64,000 nt of DNA, from the NCBI GenBank assembly GCA_934120135.1, contig CAKOTK010000007.1, positions 1-64,000 of the forward strand, given 5' to 3'. Made by a program: the position numbers and the translations under genes. This document shows positions 1 through 8,747 of this stretch, piece after piece. The stretch's first letter is position 1, and each line of letters starts with the position of its first letter. The notes under the pieces are model-generated. The model saw nothing but the letters and a program-made list of their open reading frames with translations. It had not been told where the DNA came from and searched no databases. Source of the DNA: an uncultured Clostridia bacterium (lineage in GTDB: Bacteria > Bacillota > Clostridia > TANB77 > CAG-508).

Positions 1-662
1 TTGTAGTAACCATTTAAAGTTTCTTGATTATCAAAGTATGCAGCAACAACCTGACCAGTAGCATCATCAATAGCAGCGTGTAAAGCAGTTTTAATATTAC
101 CAAACCAAAGATGTATACAAGCGTCAGTCTGAATTTCTTCTCCAAAGTATATACATCTAGGTTGTCGAGGGTGGGAATCTTCGATAGCTACGATACTTGC
201 TTGTAGTTTAGATATTTCTTTTTTAGATTTAGCGTTTTGTTTTTGAGCGATTAGTTTTTTCTTTAAATTTTTCCTAGTGGCTTTACGAGTTCTAGGAGAC
301 AGAATATATTTTTCTCTTAATATTTGTCCAACTTCTGCAGTAGATAAAAATATATGCTCTCTGTCTGCTAAGTACTCTGTAAATTGAGTATATGTACAAT
401 CAAAATACTTTGACTGATACAGAGTTTCAATTGTATCTTTCAACTCGGCAGAGATAGCGTGTTTAGGTTTTCTACCTCTATTACCATGTATGAAAAATTC
501 TTTACCATATTCTTTGTATCCAACAATTAATCTATCTATCTGACGAATACTTTTTAATCCTAATTTAATCCTTGCACGTTCTTTATTGCCATTTGTTTCA
601 ACCAATTTTTTAATAACCGTATATTTTTCTTGCTCCTTCAATGTCAACACAACCTTTCTCAT
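1..662 (-). mobile_element. ISNCY-type transposase, 3' part beyond window edge
   Basis: Transposase gene read on the minus strand from an ATG at 662-660 and still open at base 1, so only about 220 N-terminal residues are present. The start MRKVVLTLKEQEKYTVIKKL and the following helix-turn-helix, with a FIHGNRGRKPKHA block near residue 55-68, match the ISNCY (IS1202-like) transposases I know. A DDE integrase core begins near residue 180: the segments QTDACIHLWFG and AIDDATG carry the first acidic residues. It catalyses DNA cleavage and strand transfer of the insertion sequence. An AGGAG-like site lies just upstream. The element ends near 770, next to the M16 peptidase gene. No internal stop is seen, so it may be active. 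Family call is from memory of sequence style. Confidence 0.8.
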
Positions 663-721
663 AATGTCCTCCTTAGATTTAAATGATAACAATAGTATAT
701 CATTTAAGAGAACAAAATTTT

Positions 722-775
722 ATTAATTGGGACATTTTCTCATTTCTTTACTTAAGACATTATCACATTTCTTTC
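722..775. repeat. Probable terminal repeats of the ISNCY-type element
   Basis: Between the transposase start and the next gene there are two related units in direct orientation: gacattttctcatttcttta at about 731 and gacattatcacatttctttc at about 756, about 25 bp apart. Such iterated short motifs at the extremity are what one expects of transposase binding sites at an IS end. The other end of the element is outside the window, so inversion and target duplication cannot be checked. Confidence 0.5.
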
Positions 776-778
776 ATA

Positions 779-2056
779 TTATTTATTAGGTTCTATTATT
801 GACAATACTTTATTTTCATTTTTAAACATTTCATTTAAAATATTTCGTGTATATTCTTTTGTTACTGTTTCAAATTCTTCTATATAATCAAAGCTTTGAA
901 CTTTTTTCATAGTATCTGCTAAAAACATTCTAGCAATATTTGCAACACTATTGTATTCTATAACATAATCGCCATAAAGTTTTCTTCTTGCTCTTTCAAA
1001 TTCTTCATTATCTAAGCCTTGTTGTTTTAGTTGTTCTATTCTATCAGTTATCTTTTGAGCAACTTTTTTAGGTTCTTTTGAAGCTCCTGATATCAATGTG
1101 TGTGCATATTGTGCGCTAAATTCATAATCAAAATCAGGTTGTGCTAACAATAGTCCTTCTTCATATAATTCCTTATATAGTTTTGAACTCTTACCTATGA
1201 TTATATTTAATAATATTTCAATTGCTATATGTTTTTTTATTGCCGCTTCTTGATTATTTTCAATATCTTTGTATGCCATCATAAATATTGGTGTACTTAC
1301 TTCCATTTGAGCTGTTTTTTCTGGCATATTTATTTTATCTTCTTTTGCAGTATATATTCTTTTTATATCTGCTTGGTTTTCTTTTGGTAATAAACGTTTT
1401 TTAATTTCTTCCAACAATTTTTCTGGTTCAAAATCTCCACATATTACCATTGTCATATTTGATGGATGATAAAATGTGTTATAACATTTATACAATACAT
1501 CTGGATCTATTTTGCTAATTGATTCTACTGTTCCTGCTATATCTATTTTTATCGGATTTTCTTTATACATACATTCTAAAGCATTCATATATAATTGCCA
1601 GCCGGGATCATCATCATACATTTTTATTTCTTGGCCTATTATGCCTTTTTCTTTTTCAACATTTTCGTCTGTAAAATACGGATGTTGTACATAGTCCATA
1701 AGCTCATCTAAGCCTTCCTCAAAATGGTCTGTGCATTCAAATAGATATGCTGTGTGGTCATTTGTTGTATATGCGTTTGCATCAATTCCAAGTGCCATTA
1801 AAGTATCTAAACTATTTGTTCCATCTGGTTGTTCAAACATTTTATGTTCAAGAAAGTGCGCTACTCCATCTGGTATATATACTTCTTCTCCTGTTTTTGG
1901 CATTATAAAATGATTATCAATTGAGCCAAAGTGTGTTCCCCATATTACATATTTCTTTTTTGTATGTTGTTTTGGTATTATGATTACTTGCATACCGTTT
2001 TCTAGTTTTTCAGCATATGCTTTTTCTTTAATTTTTGAACTTTCTATAATTTTCAT
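779..2056 (-). CDS. yfmH: M16 family zinc peptidase, YfmH-like
   Basis: A 425-residue protein of the insulinase (M16) family. The inverted zinc motif HFLEH is visible near residue 67-71 (HxxEH), followed about 75 residues later by a conserved acidic segment (EKGIIGQEIKMYDDDPGW), as in catalytic M16 subunits. In Firmicutes the YfmH/YfmF pair is annotated as associated with 5-aminopentanol modification of elongation factor P. The partner yfmF lies immediately upstream with 11 bp between them, so the two are co-transcribed. yfmH carries the metal site and is the active subunit. The predicted protein has no signal peptide and is cytoplasmic. It ends close to the right end of the ISNCY-type element, so the IS sits just downstream of this operon. 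Confidence 0.88.
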   Translation of the reverse strand: MKIIESSKIKEKAYAEKLENGMQVIIIPKQHTKKKYVIWGTHFGSIDNHFIMPKTGEEVYIPDGVAHFLEHKMFEQPDGTNSLDTLMALGIDANAYTTNDHTAYLFECTDHFEEGLDELMDYVQHPYFTDENVEKEKGIIGQEIKMYDDDPGWQLYMNALECMYKENPIKIDIAGTVESISKIDPDVLYKCYNTFYHPSNMTMVICGDFEPEKLLEEIKKRLLPKENQADIKRIYTAKEDKINMPEKTAQMEVSTPIFMMAYKDIENNQEAAIKKHIAIEILLNIIIGKSSKLYKELYEEGLLLAQPDFDYEFSAQYAHTLISGASKEPKKVAQKITDRIEQLKQQGLDNEEFERARRKLYGDYVIEYNSVANIARMFLADTMKKVQSFDYIEEFETVTKEYTRNILNEMFKNENKVLSIIEPNK

Positions 2057-2067
2057 CTTTTCACCTC

Positions 2068-3342
2068 TTAGTCTTTTAAAAAATAAATGGTATTGATATT
2101 TATGTTTTGTGCTAGCTTAACAATTTGGTCTTTTGTTACAGCTTTTATTTTGTCCATGTATTCTTTTAAGTCTACAAATCTATTGGCTAATTCTTGACCA
2201 TAATAATAGGTTATTTCTGTATCTTGTTCTTCTGATATTCCTTCAATAGAAGCTATTATTAGTTCTTTACTGTCTTTAATATCCTTATCTGTGAAATTAC
2301 CATTTTTCATATCCTCTAGTTGTTGTTTTATTGTATCTAAAGCTTTTTGATAATTTTGTATTTCAATTCCTGCACGAATAAATATACAATTTTTAGTTCT
2401 ATTATAGTTTGAACCTGTTGTATATGCCAAACTTGCTTTTTCACGTACATTTTGGAATAATTTTGAGTTTGCTCCTCCACCTAGTATTGCATTATACACA
2501 GCTGCTACAAATCTACTGTCTTCTGCTGTTTCATTTATATTTAAGCCCATTACAAGTTTTCCTTGTGTGACTTGCATACTCTCATTTATTATATTTGGTT
2601 CTTTAATTTCAGTTTGTTCAGTTGTTTCATTGTTTACAATATACTCAGGTTTTCTAGCATTTAGTTTTTTAATGTTTTCATTTTGTTCTATAGTTTGTTT
2701 TACTTTTTCTTTATCTATAGTTCCTGAATAGAATATATCAATTTTACAGTTATCTATTAATGTTTTGTAGTAGTTATATAATTCTTCTGGTGTTATCTTC
2801 TCTAGGTCTTCTATATAACCATATTTATATAATCCATATGGCTTATCTTTAAACATTTCCTCAATACATCTGTCATAAGCATATCTAGCTTTGTTATCTA
2901 TTTTGGCTTCTATAATTTGTTTTAGATTCTTCTTTTCCCCTTCAACATATTCTGGTTTAAATTTGTTACCTTCTATTAATGGATTAAATATTATATCTGT
3001 TAAAATGTCCATTGCTTCTTTTAGTATATCTTCTGAAGATGGTAGAAATTCTTCACTTAATGTTTCTAAATAGAATTTCATAATGTGATTGTCACCTGTT
3101 TTTTCAACACCGCAATCGAAACTAGCTCCATATAACATTTCTAATTTTTGACTAATTAAATCTTGTGATGGTATGTTTTTAGTTCCTCTTCTTAATACTG
3201 CTGTAAGTAGAGCATCTAAAGTTACATTTTCTTTTTTTAGCGGTGTAGCTAGGAATATTGCGTTTAAGTTTGTTTTATAGTTTTCAGTATAAATTTGATG
3301 TAAAGTTATACCTGGTTTTATTTCTTGTTTTTGATAATTCAT
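2068..3342 (-). CDS. yfmF: M16 family peptidase-like subunit, YfmF-like
   Basis: A 424-residue M16 homologue that begins the yfmF-yfmH pair. The N-terminal part (NAIFLATPLKKENVTLDALL) aligns in style with the YfmF branch, which lacks the HxxEH zinc motif; I see no such motif here, so it is the non-catalytic partner in a clamshell heterodimer. A glycine-rich loop near residue 285 (ILGGGANSKLFQNVREK) followed by LAYTTGSNY is the substrate-positioning R/Y region typical of M16B proteins. Start ATG at 3342 follows an AGGAG-like site. A promoter is visible just upstream. Expected to be cytoplasmic; role in EF-P modification is by family knowledge only. Confidence 0.85.
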   Translation of the reverse strand: MNYQKQEIKPGITLHQIYTENYKTNLNAIFLATPLKKENVTLDALLTAVLRRGTKNIPSQDLISQKLEMLYGASFDCGVEKTGDNHIMKFYLETLSEEFLPSSEDILKEAMDILTDIIFNPLIEGNKFKPEYVEGEKKNLKQIIEAKIDNKARYAYDRCIEEMFKDKPYGLYKYGYIEDLEKITPEELYNYYKTLIDNCKIDIFYSGTIDKEKVKQTIEQNENIKKLNARKPEYIVNNETTEQTEIKEPNIINESMQVTQGKLVMGLNINETAEDSRFVAAVYNAILGGGANSKLFQNVREKASLAYTTGSNYNRTKNCIFIRAGIEIQNYQKALDTIKQQLEDMKNGNFTDKDIKDSKELIIASIEGISEEQDTEITYYYGQELANRFVDLKEYMDKIKAVTKDQIVKLAQNININTIYFLKD

Positions 3343-3375
3343 TCTTTCTCCTCTTTTCTTTTTTTATTCATGTAT

Positions 3376-3405
3376 ATTATAATCTAATTTTGGAAAATTA
3401 TTCAA
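3376..3405 (-). promoter_or_regulatory. Promoter of yfmF-yfmH
   Basis: On the minus strand TTGAAT (3405-3400) and TATAAT (3381-3376) are separated by 18 bp, about 35 bp before the yfmF start. It is a good vegetative sigma-70 type promoter. Confidence 0.6.
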
Positions 3406-3413
3406 GAGGATAC

Positions 3414-3449
3414 AATAAAAAAAGTTGAATGGCGCTATCCACTCAACTC
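3414..3449 (-). terminator. Terminator after yqeY
   Basis: On the minus strand the stem agttgagtgg/ccattcaact with a six-base loop is followed by a run of seven T. It lies 110 bp downstream of the yqeY stop and upstream of the yfmF promoter, separating the two units. Confidence 0.75.
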
Positions 3450-3561
3450 ATACTACAAAATGATTACACCTGATAATCATTAACTTAAGTTAAACACAGT
3501 ATACTACTTTTTTTATTATATGTCAAACTAATTCAAATAATTCCTTATATTTTTGGTGAAA

Positions 3562-4002
3562 TTATTGTAATAGTTTTTTAGCAACTTCATTTATTGTTTT
3601 TCCGTCTGCTGATGCTCCTAATTTTTCTTTTGCTGTTTTCATTACTAAGCCCATTTCTTTCATAGATGTTGCACCTAGTTCTGCAATTATTTCTTTTACT
3701 TTTGCTTCTATTTCTTCTGCAGATAATTGTTCTGGTAAGTATTCTTCTAGTATAGCAATTTCTTGGTTTATTTGGTCTAGCAAATCTTGTCTTCCACTTT
3801 TTTCATAATCTGCAATTGAATCTTTTCTTTTTTTAGCTTCTTTTGCAATTATTTCAACTATTTGGTCATCTGTAACTTCTATTTGTTTGTCTTTTTCAAC
3901 TTGTAGAATAGCAGCTCTAACCATTTGGATGACATTTTTTCTAATTACATTTTTCTCTTTCATAGAGTTTTTTAAATCGTCTAACAATTTTTCTTTTAAC
4001 AT
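3562..4002 (-). CDS. yqeY: GatB/YqeY domain protein
   Basis: A 146-residue protein matching the YqeY family in length and sequence: lysine-rich N-terminal helix (LLDDLKNSMKEKNVIRKNVI), the ADYEKSGRQDLLDQ segment, and the C-terminal helical domain with GLVMKTAKEKLGASADGKTI. The same C-terminal fold is found in GatB of the tRNA amidotransferase, where it binds tRNA; free YqeY is thought to act around tRNA-dependent processes but its function is not settled. It lies downstream of rpsU (an rpsU-yqeY order is common in Firmicutes), but here a hairpin separates the two, so read-through would be partial. Start ATG at 4002 has a GGAGG-type site in front. Confidence 0.9.
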   Translation of the reverse strand: MLKEKLLDDLKNSMKEKNVIRKNVIQMVRAAILQVEKDKQIEVTDDQIVEIIAKEAKKRKDSIADYEKSGRQDLLDQINQEIAILEEYLPEQLSAEEIEAKVKEIIAELGATSMKEMGLVMKTAKEKLGASADGKTINEVAKKLLQ

Positions 4003-4023
4003 ACATTTACCTCCCTATTAAGC

Positions 4024-4059
4024 AAAAATGGATTGAAAAATTCTAATAACTTTCAATCC
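4024..4059 (-). terminator. Terminator/attenuator between rpsU and yqeY
   Basis: Minus-strand stem ggattgaaa/tttcaatcc with a 12-base loop, followed by a short T run. It lies 13 bp after the rpsU stop and could limit yqeY expression relative to rpsU. Confidence 0.65.
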
Positions 4060-4071
4060 ATCTCTTACTTT

Positions 4072-4242
4072 TTAAAATTTTCTTTTTCTTGCTGCCTCTG
4101 ATTTTTTCTTTCTTTTTACACTTGGTTTTTCATAGTGCTCTCTTTTTCTTACTTCTTGTAATACTCCGTTTCTAGCACATTGTCTTTTAAACCTTTTTAA
4201 GGCATCTTCTATATTTCCGTTATTAACTTTAACCTCTGACAT
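4072..4242 (-). CDS. rpsU: 30S ribosomal protein S21
   Basis: A 56-codon gene. It starts MSEVKVNNGNIEDALKRFK and ends with a strongly basic tail (KKKSEAARKRKF), the usual composition and length of bS21. It binds the 30S subunit near the 3' end of 16S rRNA and helps initiation. The segment RQCARNGVLQEVRKREHYEK is the most conserved part of the family. The start ATG (4242-4240) has a GGGAGGGG-type site in front, and an unusually good promoter lies about 75 bp upstream. Flanked by yqeY downstream and prs upstream, all on the minus strand. Confidence 0.95.
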   Translation of the reverse strand: MSEVKVNNGNIEDALKRFKRQCARNGVLQEVRKREHYEKPSVKRKKKSEAARKRKF

Positions 4243-4318
4243 TTTTGTTCCCCTCCCTTCAGTAGTTACACTCTTACGTGTGGGATTTTAACTGAAAATT
4301 ATTATTTTTACGTTAATT

Positions 4319-4347
4319 ATTATAACTGTATTGGGTAAATTTGTCAA
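4319..4347 (-). promoter_or_regulatory. Consensus promoter of rpsU
   Basis: On the minus strand TTGACA (4347-4342), exactly 17 bp, then TATAAT (4324-4319): a perfect match to the vegetative consensus. It fits high expression of a ribosomal protein gene. Confidence 0.85.
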
Positions 4348-4380
4348 TATTTATATAAAATTTTCTAGAAAATACTTGTA

Positions 4381-5328
4381 CTATTTATCAAAATCGAACA
4401 AATCACCTAGTGGTTGAGCTTCATTTACTCTCTTTATAGCTTCTGCAAACAATGGTGCAATAGATAATACTTTGATTTTGTCTGTTTGTTTTTCTGTAGT
4501 TAAAGGTACTGTGTTTGTTGTTACCAATTCTTTTATTGGTGAATTTTTAATTCTTTCTATAGCAGGGCCACATAGAACTCCATGAGTACATGCTGCGTAT
4601 ATTTCTTTTGCTCCGTGTTCTTGCAATATTTTAGCTGCCTCTACCATAGTTCCTGCTGTACTTACTTCGTCATCAAATATCAACGCTGTTTTGCCTTCTA
4701 TGTCTCCTATAATGTTTGCTGCTACTGCTTTATCGTCATTGCCTGTTCTTCTTTTATCTATTAACGCCATAGGACATTTGAAATACATTGAATATTTATA
4801 TGCTTTTTTAGAACTCCCTGCATCTGTTGCTACTACTACTTTGTTTTCAATTTCTTTTCCGTCAAAATAGGCTTGTAGTATATGTTGTCCTGTTAATCTA
4901 TCGCATGGAATGTTGAAATATGCTTGAATTGCTGGATTGTGTAAATCGCAAGTGATTACTCTACTTGCTCCTGCAGCTTCTAGAAGTTCTGCAAATAATC
5001 TAGCTGTTACAGGTACTCTTGGTTGATCTTTCTTATCTGATCTTGAATATATAAAATATGGAAGTACTACATTTATTCTATGTGCTGATGCTCTTTTGGC
5101 AGCATCTATCATAATTAGTAGTTCCATTACTCTTTCATTAACTGGTGGCTCTGTTGTTTGTATTAAATAAATATCTTGCTCTCTTACTGTTTCTTTGAAT
5201 TGTATAAAGTTGTTATCATTTGCAAATTTATAACATTCAACTTTTCCCATTGGTAAATTTAATTCTTTACAGACTTCTTTTGTAAATTCTTCTGCTGTAG
5301 GACATGCGAATATTTTAATATTATTCAT
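4381..5328 (-). CDS. prs: Ribose-phosphate pyrophosphokinase
   Basis: A 315-residue PRPP synthase, making phosphoribosyl pyrophosphate from ribose 5-phosphate and ATP for nucleotide, histidine and tryptophan synthesis. The divalent-cation signature is visible near residue 128-143 (DLHNPAIQAYFNIPCD), the flexible catalytic region is near 166-174 (ATDAGSSKKA in place of the usual PDxGGxxRA), and the ribose-phosphate loop is ALIFDDEVSTAGTM near 211-224. The replacements in DLHNPAIQ and DDEVSTAGT relative to the commonest DLHAxQIQ and DDxIDTAGT suggest a divergent (class I-like or relaxed) branch, but the length and motif order are normal. Cytoplasmic. It lies between rpsU and nrdG on the same strand, with hairpins separating it from nrdG. 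Confidence 0.92.
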   Translation of the reverse strand: MNNIKIFACPTAEEFTKEVCKELNLPMGKVECYKFANDNNFIQFKETVREQDIYLIQTTEPPVNERVMELLIMIDAAKRASAHRINVVLPYFIYSRSDKKDQPRVPVTARLFAELLEAAGASRVITCDLHNPAIQAYFNIPCDRLTGQHILQAYFDGKEIENKVVVATDAGSSKKAYKYSMYFKCPMALIDKRRTGNDDKAVAANIIGDIEGKTALIFDDEVSTAGTMVEAAKILQEHGAKEIYAACTHGVLCGPAIERIKNSPIKELVTTNTVPLTTEKQTDKIKVLSIAPLFAEAIKRVNEAQPLGDLFDFDK

Positions 5329-5360
5329 ATTTATTTCATTCCTTCCTTTATATACAAATT

Positions 5361-5394
5361 AGGTTGGAAAATAATTTTGATTATTCTCCAACCT
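5361..5394 (-). terminator. Hairpin after nrdG
   Basis: Stem aggttgga/tccaacct extended inward by aataat/attatt, about 20 bp after the nrdG stop on the minus strand. The downstream T tract is weak, so termination is likely but not certain. Confidence 0.6.
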
Positions 5395-5412
5395 CTTACA
5401 GCAAAGCTTCAA

Positions 5413-5913
5413 TTAAGAAGCACTTTTCCAATCTGTCACTTCTCCATTTTTCAAGCTCTTTTGTACATCAATTACTCTTTGGTTTTCTGAGCCTCTCCAG
5501 TCCAATCTAGGATTGTGAAGCGCATCAACATATTGTCCATCTACTAGGACATCTAGATATTTTACTACCTCTTTGTCCTTTAGATAGTCATCAAACTTAA
5601 AGCCTGACCAAGCCCATAAGTTTTTATCAGGAAATTTCTCTTTAAAAGTTTTGGCTAGTTTTGTTGTTCCTTCTATATTATTTGGGTGCATTGGTTCTCC
5701 ACCTAAAATTGATAATCCTTCTACATTTTCGTTTTGGCAAAGCTCCATTATTCTGTCAATAGTTGCATCTGTAAATTCTTTTCCCCCATTGAAATCGTGT
5801 GTTTCTGGGTTAAAACAATTTTTACAATTAAACGCACAGCCTTGCATAAATATAGATACCCTTACTCCTGGTCCATCTGCTATATCCATTTTTCTGATTT
5901 TATTGTATTTCAT
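5413..5913 (-). CDS. nrdG: Anaerobic ribonucleotide reductase activating protein
   Basis: A 166-residue radical SAM enzyme. The 4Fe-4S/SAM motif CxxxCxxC is seen as CAFNCKNC near residue 26-33, followed by a glycine-rich SAM-binding stretch (LSILGGEP) near residue 67-74. It generates the glycyl radical on NrdD using SAM and an electron donor. It lies 24 bp downstream of nrdD on the same strand, so the pair is one operon. Length is typical (150-180). Shorter than most radical SAM proteins because it has only the core half barrel, as known for NrdG. Confidence 0.94.
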   Translation of the reverse strand: MKYNKIRKMDIADGPGVRVSIFMQGCAFNCKNCFNPETHDFNGGKEFTDATIDRIMELCQNENVEGLSILGGEPMHPNNIEGTTKLAKTFKEKFPDKNLWAWSGFKFDDYLKDKEVVKYLDVLVDGQYVDALHNPRLDWRGSENQRVIDVQKSLKNGEVTDWKSAS

Positions 5914-5937
5914 AGTTAATAAATCCTTCTTTCTAAT

Positions 5938-8097
5938 CTACTCGTCGTCTTTGTTATCAATATGCAAAACCCTCTCCTTAATCTCTTGTGTTCTTCCCTT
6001 ATTCCAGAATTGGCTTCCAATATATCCGCAAGTTCTTCTTGCTACATTTAATGTGTTATGGTCTCTATTTCCACAGTTTGGACAATACCATTCTAAGTTT
6101 TCGTCTATTAAAATTTCTCCATCAAATCCACACTTTTGGCAATAATCTGATTTTGTGTTCAATTCTGCATACATAATATTATCATAAATAAAGTTAATTA
6201 TTTGTAATACAACTTCTAAGTTGTCTTGTAAGTTAGGTGTTTCTACATAAGATATAGCTCCACCTGGGCTTAGTTTTTGGAATTTACTCTCTAGTTTTAA
6301 TTTAGAGAAAGCATCTATATCTTCAAATACTGGTACATGGTATGAATTTGTGATATAGCTTCTATCTGTAATTCCTTCAACTGTTCCAAATCTTTTCTTT
6401 AGGCATTTTGCAAATTTATATGTTGTAGACTCAATTGGAGTTCCATAAACACTGTAATCTATCTTCTCTGCTTCTTTCCATTCTTTGCATTTGTCATTTA
6501 ATTTTTGCATTACTTTTATTGCAAATTCTTCTCCTTCACCATTATCAGTATGGCTATGTCCTGTCATGTATTTTACACATTCATATAATCCTGCATATCC
6601 TAATGATATTGTTGAATAACCATCATGTAATAATTTGTGAATACTTTCACCTTTTTTAAGTCTTGCTAAAGCTCCATGTTGCCATAATATTGGTGCAACA
6701 TCACTTGTAACTTTACTTAATCTTTCATGTCTAATTTGTAGTGCTTTATGGCATAATTCTAATCTTTCGTCAAATATTTTCCAGAATTTTTCTTCATCTT
6801 GTTTTGATGATAATGCAACATCAACTAAATTGATAGTTACAACACCTTGATTAAATCTTCCATAGTATTTTGGTTTATTTGTTTCTGGGTCTACATATGG
6901 TGTTAAGAATGATCTACATCCCATACATGGGTAGCAGTTTCCATTTCCATTTTTATCTATTTTAAGTTCCTTCATTTTCTTTTCAGAAATATAGTCTGGA
7001 ACCAATCTTTTAGCTGTGCATTTAGCAGCTAATTCTGTTAAATACCAATATTTGCTTTCTTTGTGTATGTTATCTTCTTCTAATACATAAAGAAGTTTTG
7101 GGAATGCTGGTGTAATATATACACCTTTTTCATTTTTGAAGCCTTCTATTCTTTGTTTTAAGAATTCTTCAATTATCATTGCTAATTCTTTTTTGTATTC
7201 ATCAGTTTCTCCTAAATACATACAAACTGATAAGAATGGTGCTTGTCCATTTGTATTTGTCATTGAATTTACTTGATAATTGAAAGTTTGAACACCGTCA
7301 GATACCTCTTTTTTAGTATCTTGTTCAGCATATTCTTTACATTGTGCTTCGCTTAAGCCTCTTTTTTTGTATTTTTTATAATATCTATCATAACTGCTTT
7401 TTACAAATGGTGCTAAGTGTGTTAATGATACTGTTGCTCCACCATAAGTAGATGATGTAACACCTAATATAATTTGTGTAGCAATTGTCATAGCTGTTAA
7501 AAATCTATGTGGTTTTTCAATCATAACACCATTCATTATTGTTCCATTTTGTAGCATATCTTCTAAGTTTATTAATTCACAGTTAGTTAATGCATTTTGT
7601 GCAAAGTAATCTGCATCATGGAAGTGGATAATTCCTTCGTCGTGAGCTTTCACTACATCCTCTGGTAGTAAAAATCTTCTAGTAATATCTGTACTAGTAA
7701 TTCCTGCTAAGTAGTCTCTTTGAGTTGTAACAACTCTTGCATTTTTATTTGAATTTTCATTGTTCCAATAATCACTTTCACCATCAATTAATTCCTTAAT
7801 TGATTGATCTGTCGTGTTTGCTTTTCTTACTAATTCTCTGGTATAACGATATGTAATATATTTTTTAGCTAGTAGATATTTTCCAAAAGACATCAATTGC
7901 TCTTCTATAATATCTTGAATATCTTCTACCAAAATTCTTTTTTTATCTAAATCTTCAACATAATCAATTATTTGATTTATTTCATCTTTAGTTGCTCTTT
8001 CTCTTGGTCTCACTTCTCTGTTAGCTTTTTCAATTGCTACTCTGATTTTTGATTGATCAAAATCTACTAATTTCCCATCTCTTTTCACTACTTGCAT
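5938..8097 (-). CDS. nrdD: Anaerobic ribonucleoside-triphosphate reductase
   Basis: A 719-residue class III reductase that reduces ribonucleoside triphosphates to deoxynucleotides without oxygen. An ATP-cone allosteric domain covers roughly residues 1-90 (starts MQVVKRDGKLVDFDQSKIR). The large glycyl radical domain follows. The zinc ribbon CQKCGFDG ... CPNCGNRD is near residue 655-685, and the glycyl radical loop RTCGYIG is near 693-699, close to the C-terminus as required. A conserved GNGNCYPCMGCRSFLTPY segment near residue 390 contributes catalytic cysteines. It is followed by nrdG. The 650-bp leader carries a promoter and repeats that may be regulatory. Its presence indicates growth without oxygen. 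Confidence 0.95.
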   Translation of the reverse strand: MQVVKRDGKLVDFDQSKIRVAIEKANREVRPRERATKDEINQIIDYVEDLDKKRILVEDIQDIIEEQLMSFGKYLLAKKYITYRYTRELVRKANTTDQSIKELIDGESDYWNNENSNKNARVVTTQRDYLAGITSTDITRRFLLPEDVVKAHDEGIIHFHDADYFAQNALTNCELINLEDMLQNGTIMNGVMIEKPHRFLTAMTIATQIILGVTSSTYGGATVSLTHLAPFVKSSYDRYYKKYKKRGLSEAQCKEYAEQDTKKEVSDGVQTFNYQVNSMTNTNGQAPFLSVCMYLGETDEYKKELAMIIEEFLKQRIEGFKNEKGVYITPAFPKLLYVLEEDNIHKESKYWYLTELAAKCTAKRLVPDYISEKKMKELKIDKNGNGNCYPCMGCRSFLTPYVDPETNKPKYYGRFNQGVVTINLVDVALSSKQDEEKFWKIFDERLELCHKALQIRHERLSKVTSDVAPILWQHGALARLKKGESIHKLLHDGYSTISLGYAGLYECVKYMTGHSHTDNGEGEEFAIKVMQKLNDKCKEWKEAEKIDYSVYGTPIESTTYKFAKCLKKRFGTVEGITDRSYITNSYHVPVFEDIDAFSKLKLESKFQKLSPGGAISYVETPNLQDNLEVVLQIINFIYDNIMYAELNTKSDYCQKCGFDGEILIDENLEWYCPNCGNRDHNTLNVARRTCGYIGSQFWNKGRTQEIKERVLHIDNKDDE

Positions 8098-8183
8098 TTT
8101 TATTTCCCCCTATATGTATCTTATAGCTTATAATAGTTTAGATATTTTTATAATCTCTAAACAATATCTTTTCTTTTGTTTGC

Positions 8184-8216
8184 CATTATCTTATATCACC
8201 CAAAAGATAATGTCAA
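8184..8216 (-). promoter_or_regulatory. Candidate nrdD promoter overlapping a hairpin
   Basis: Minus strand TTGACA (8215-8210 region), 17 bp, then TAAGAT, within the inverted repeat cattatctt/aagataatg (8184-8192 and 8204-8212). The palindrome covers the promoter spacer and -10, a position where a repressor could act. About 90 bp before the nrdD start. Confidence 0.4.
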
Positions 8217-8237
8217 GCAGTTACAGTTTATGTAACC

Positions 8238-8277
8238 GTTCTGTGTTTTGCTTGATATATATGGTGTTCTGTGTTTT
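8238..8277 (-). promoter_or_regulatory. Twin direct repeats upstream of the nrdD promoter
   Basis: The 12-mer gttctgtgtttt occurs at 8238-8249 and again at 8266-8277, spaced 28 bp start to start, just upstream of the candidate promoter. Between them lies an AT palindrome-like stretch (ttgatatatatggtg). NrdR operators are tandem repeats around acacwatatatwgtgt at about three helical turns; this arrangement resembles but does not match that consensus, so the factor is unknown. The remaining gap (8278-8640) is AT-rich with nothing else I can support. Confidence 0.3.
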
Positions 8278-8641
8278 TGTCAATTAGTTTTATTTGTGTC
8301 TTTTAGTCAATTTGTTTGTGGTTTTTTGTCTATTTTACACGTTTTTATTTTTTATAGAAATTAATATTACAATTTTATTACATTTGTTTAAAAATCGCTT
8401 ATTTCTAAACATTTTTGCCATTTTATAAATTGTACTTGCATTGATTTTGCTTGATATTTTAGCAATTTCAGTCTCACTTCTTTCAAAAAAATGGTAAAAA
8501 TGTTTTTGTTTTATTTTTTAAGTTTTTTTAAAAATGATTTTTTGCATATTTTTCATTTTTTGTTTTATTATTAAATGTATATTTTGATGTTTTCCCGTTT
8601 TCTCAATGTTTTTGTATCTTTTCCTATTATAATTTTATTCT

Positions 8642-8674
8642 AAAAAACTCGTTTTTTGAAAAAACGAGTTTTTT
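8642..8674. terminator. Bidirectional terminator
   Basis: Perfect inverted repeat aaaaaactcgtttttt/aaaaaacgagtttttt with a one-base loop and T runs on both sides. It lies about 75 bp downstream of the DUF308 gene on the minus strand. Confidence 0.8.
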
Positions 8675-8747
8675 GATTTTTTTATTTTTTAATATTATTT
8701 TTTATTATATTTTAACAGTATTTTATGTCATTGTCTTTTTGTTGTAG

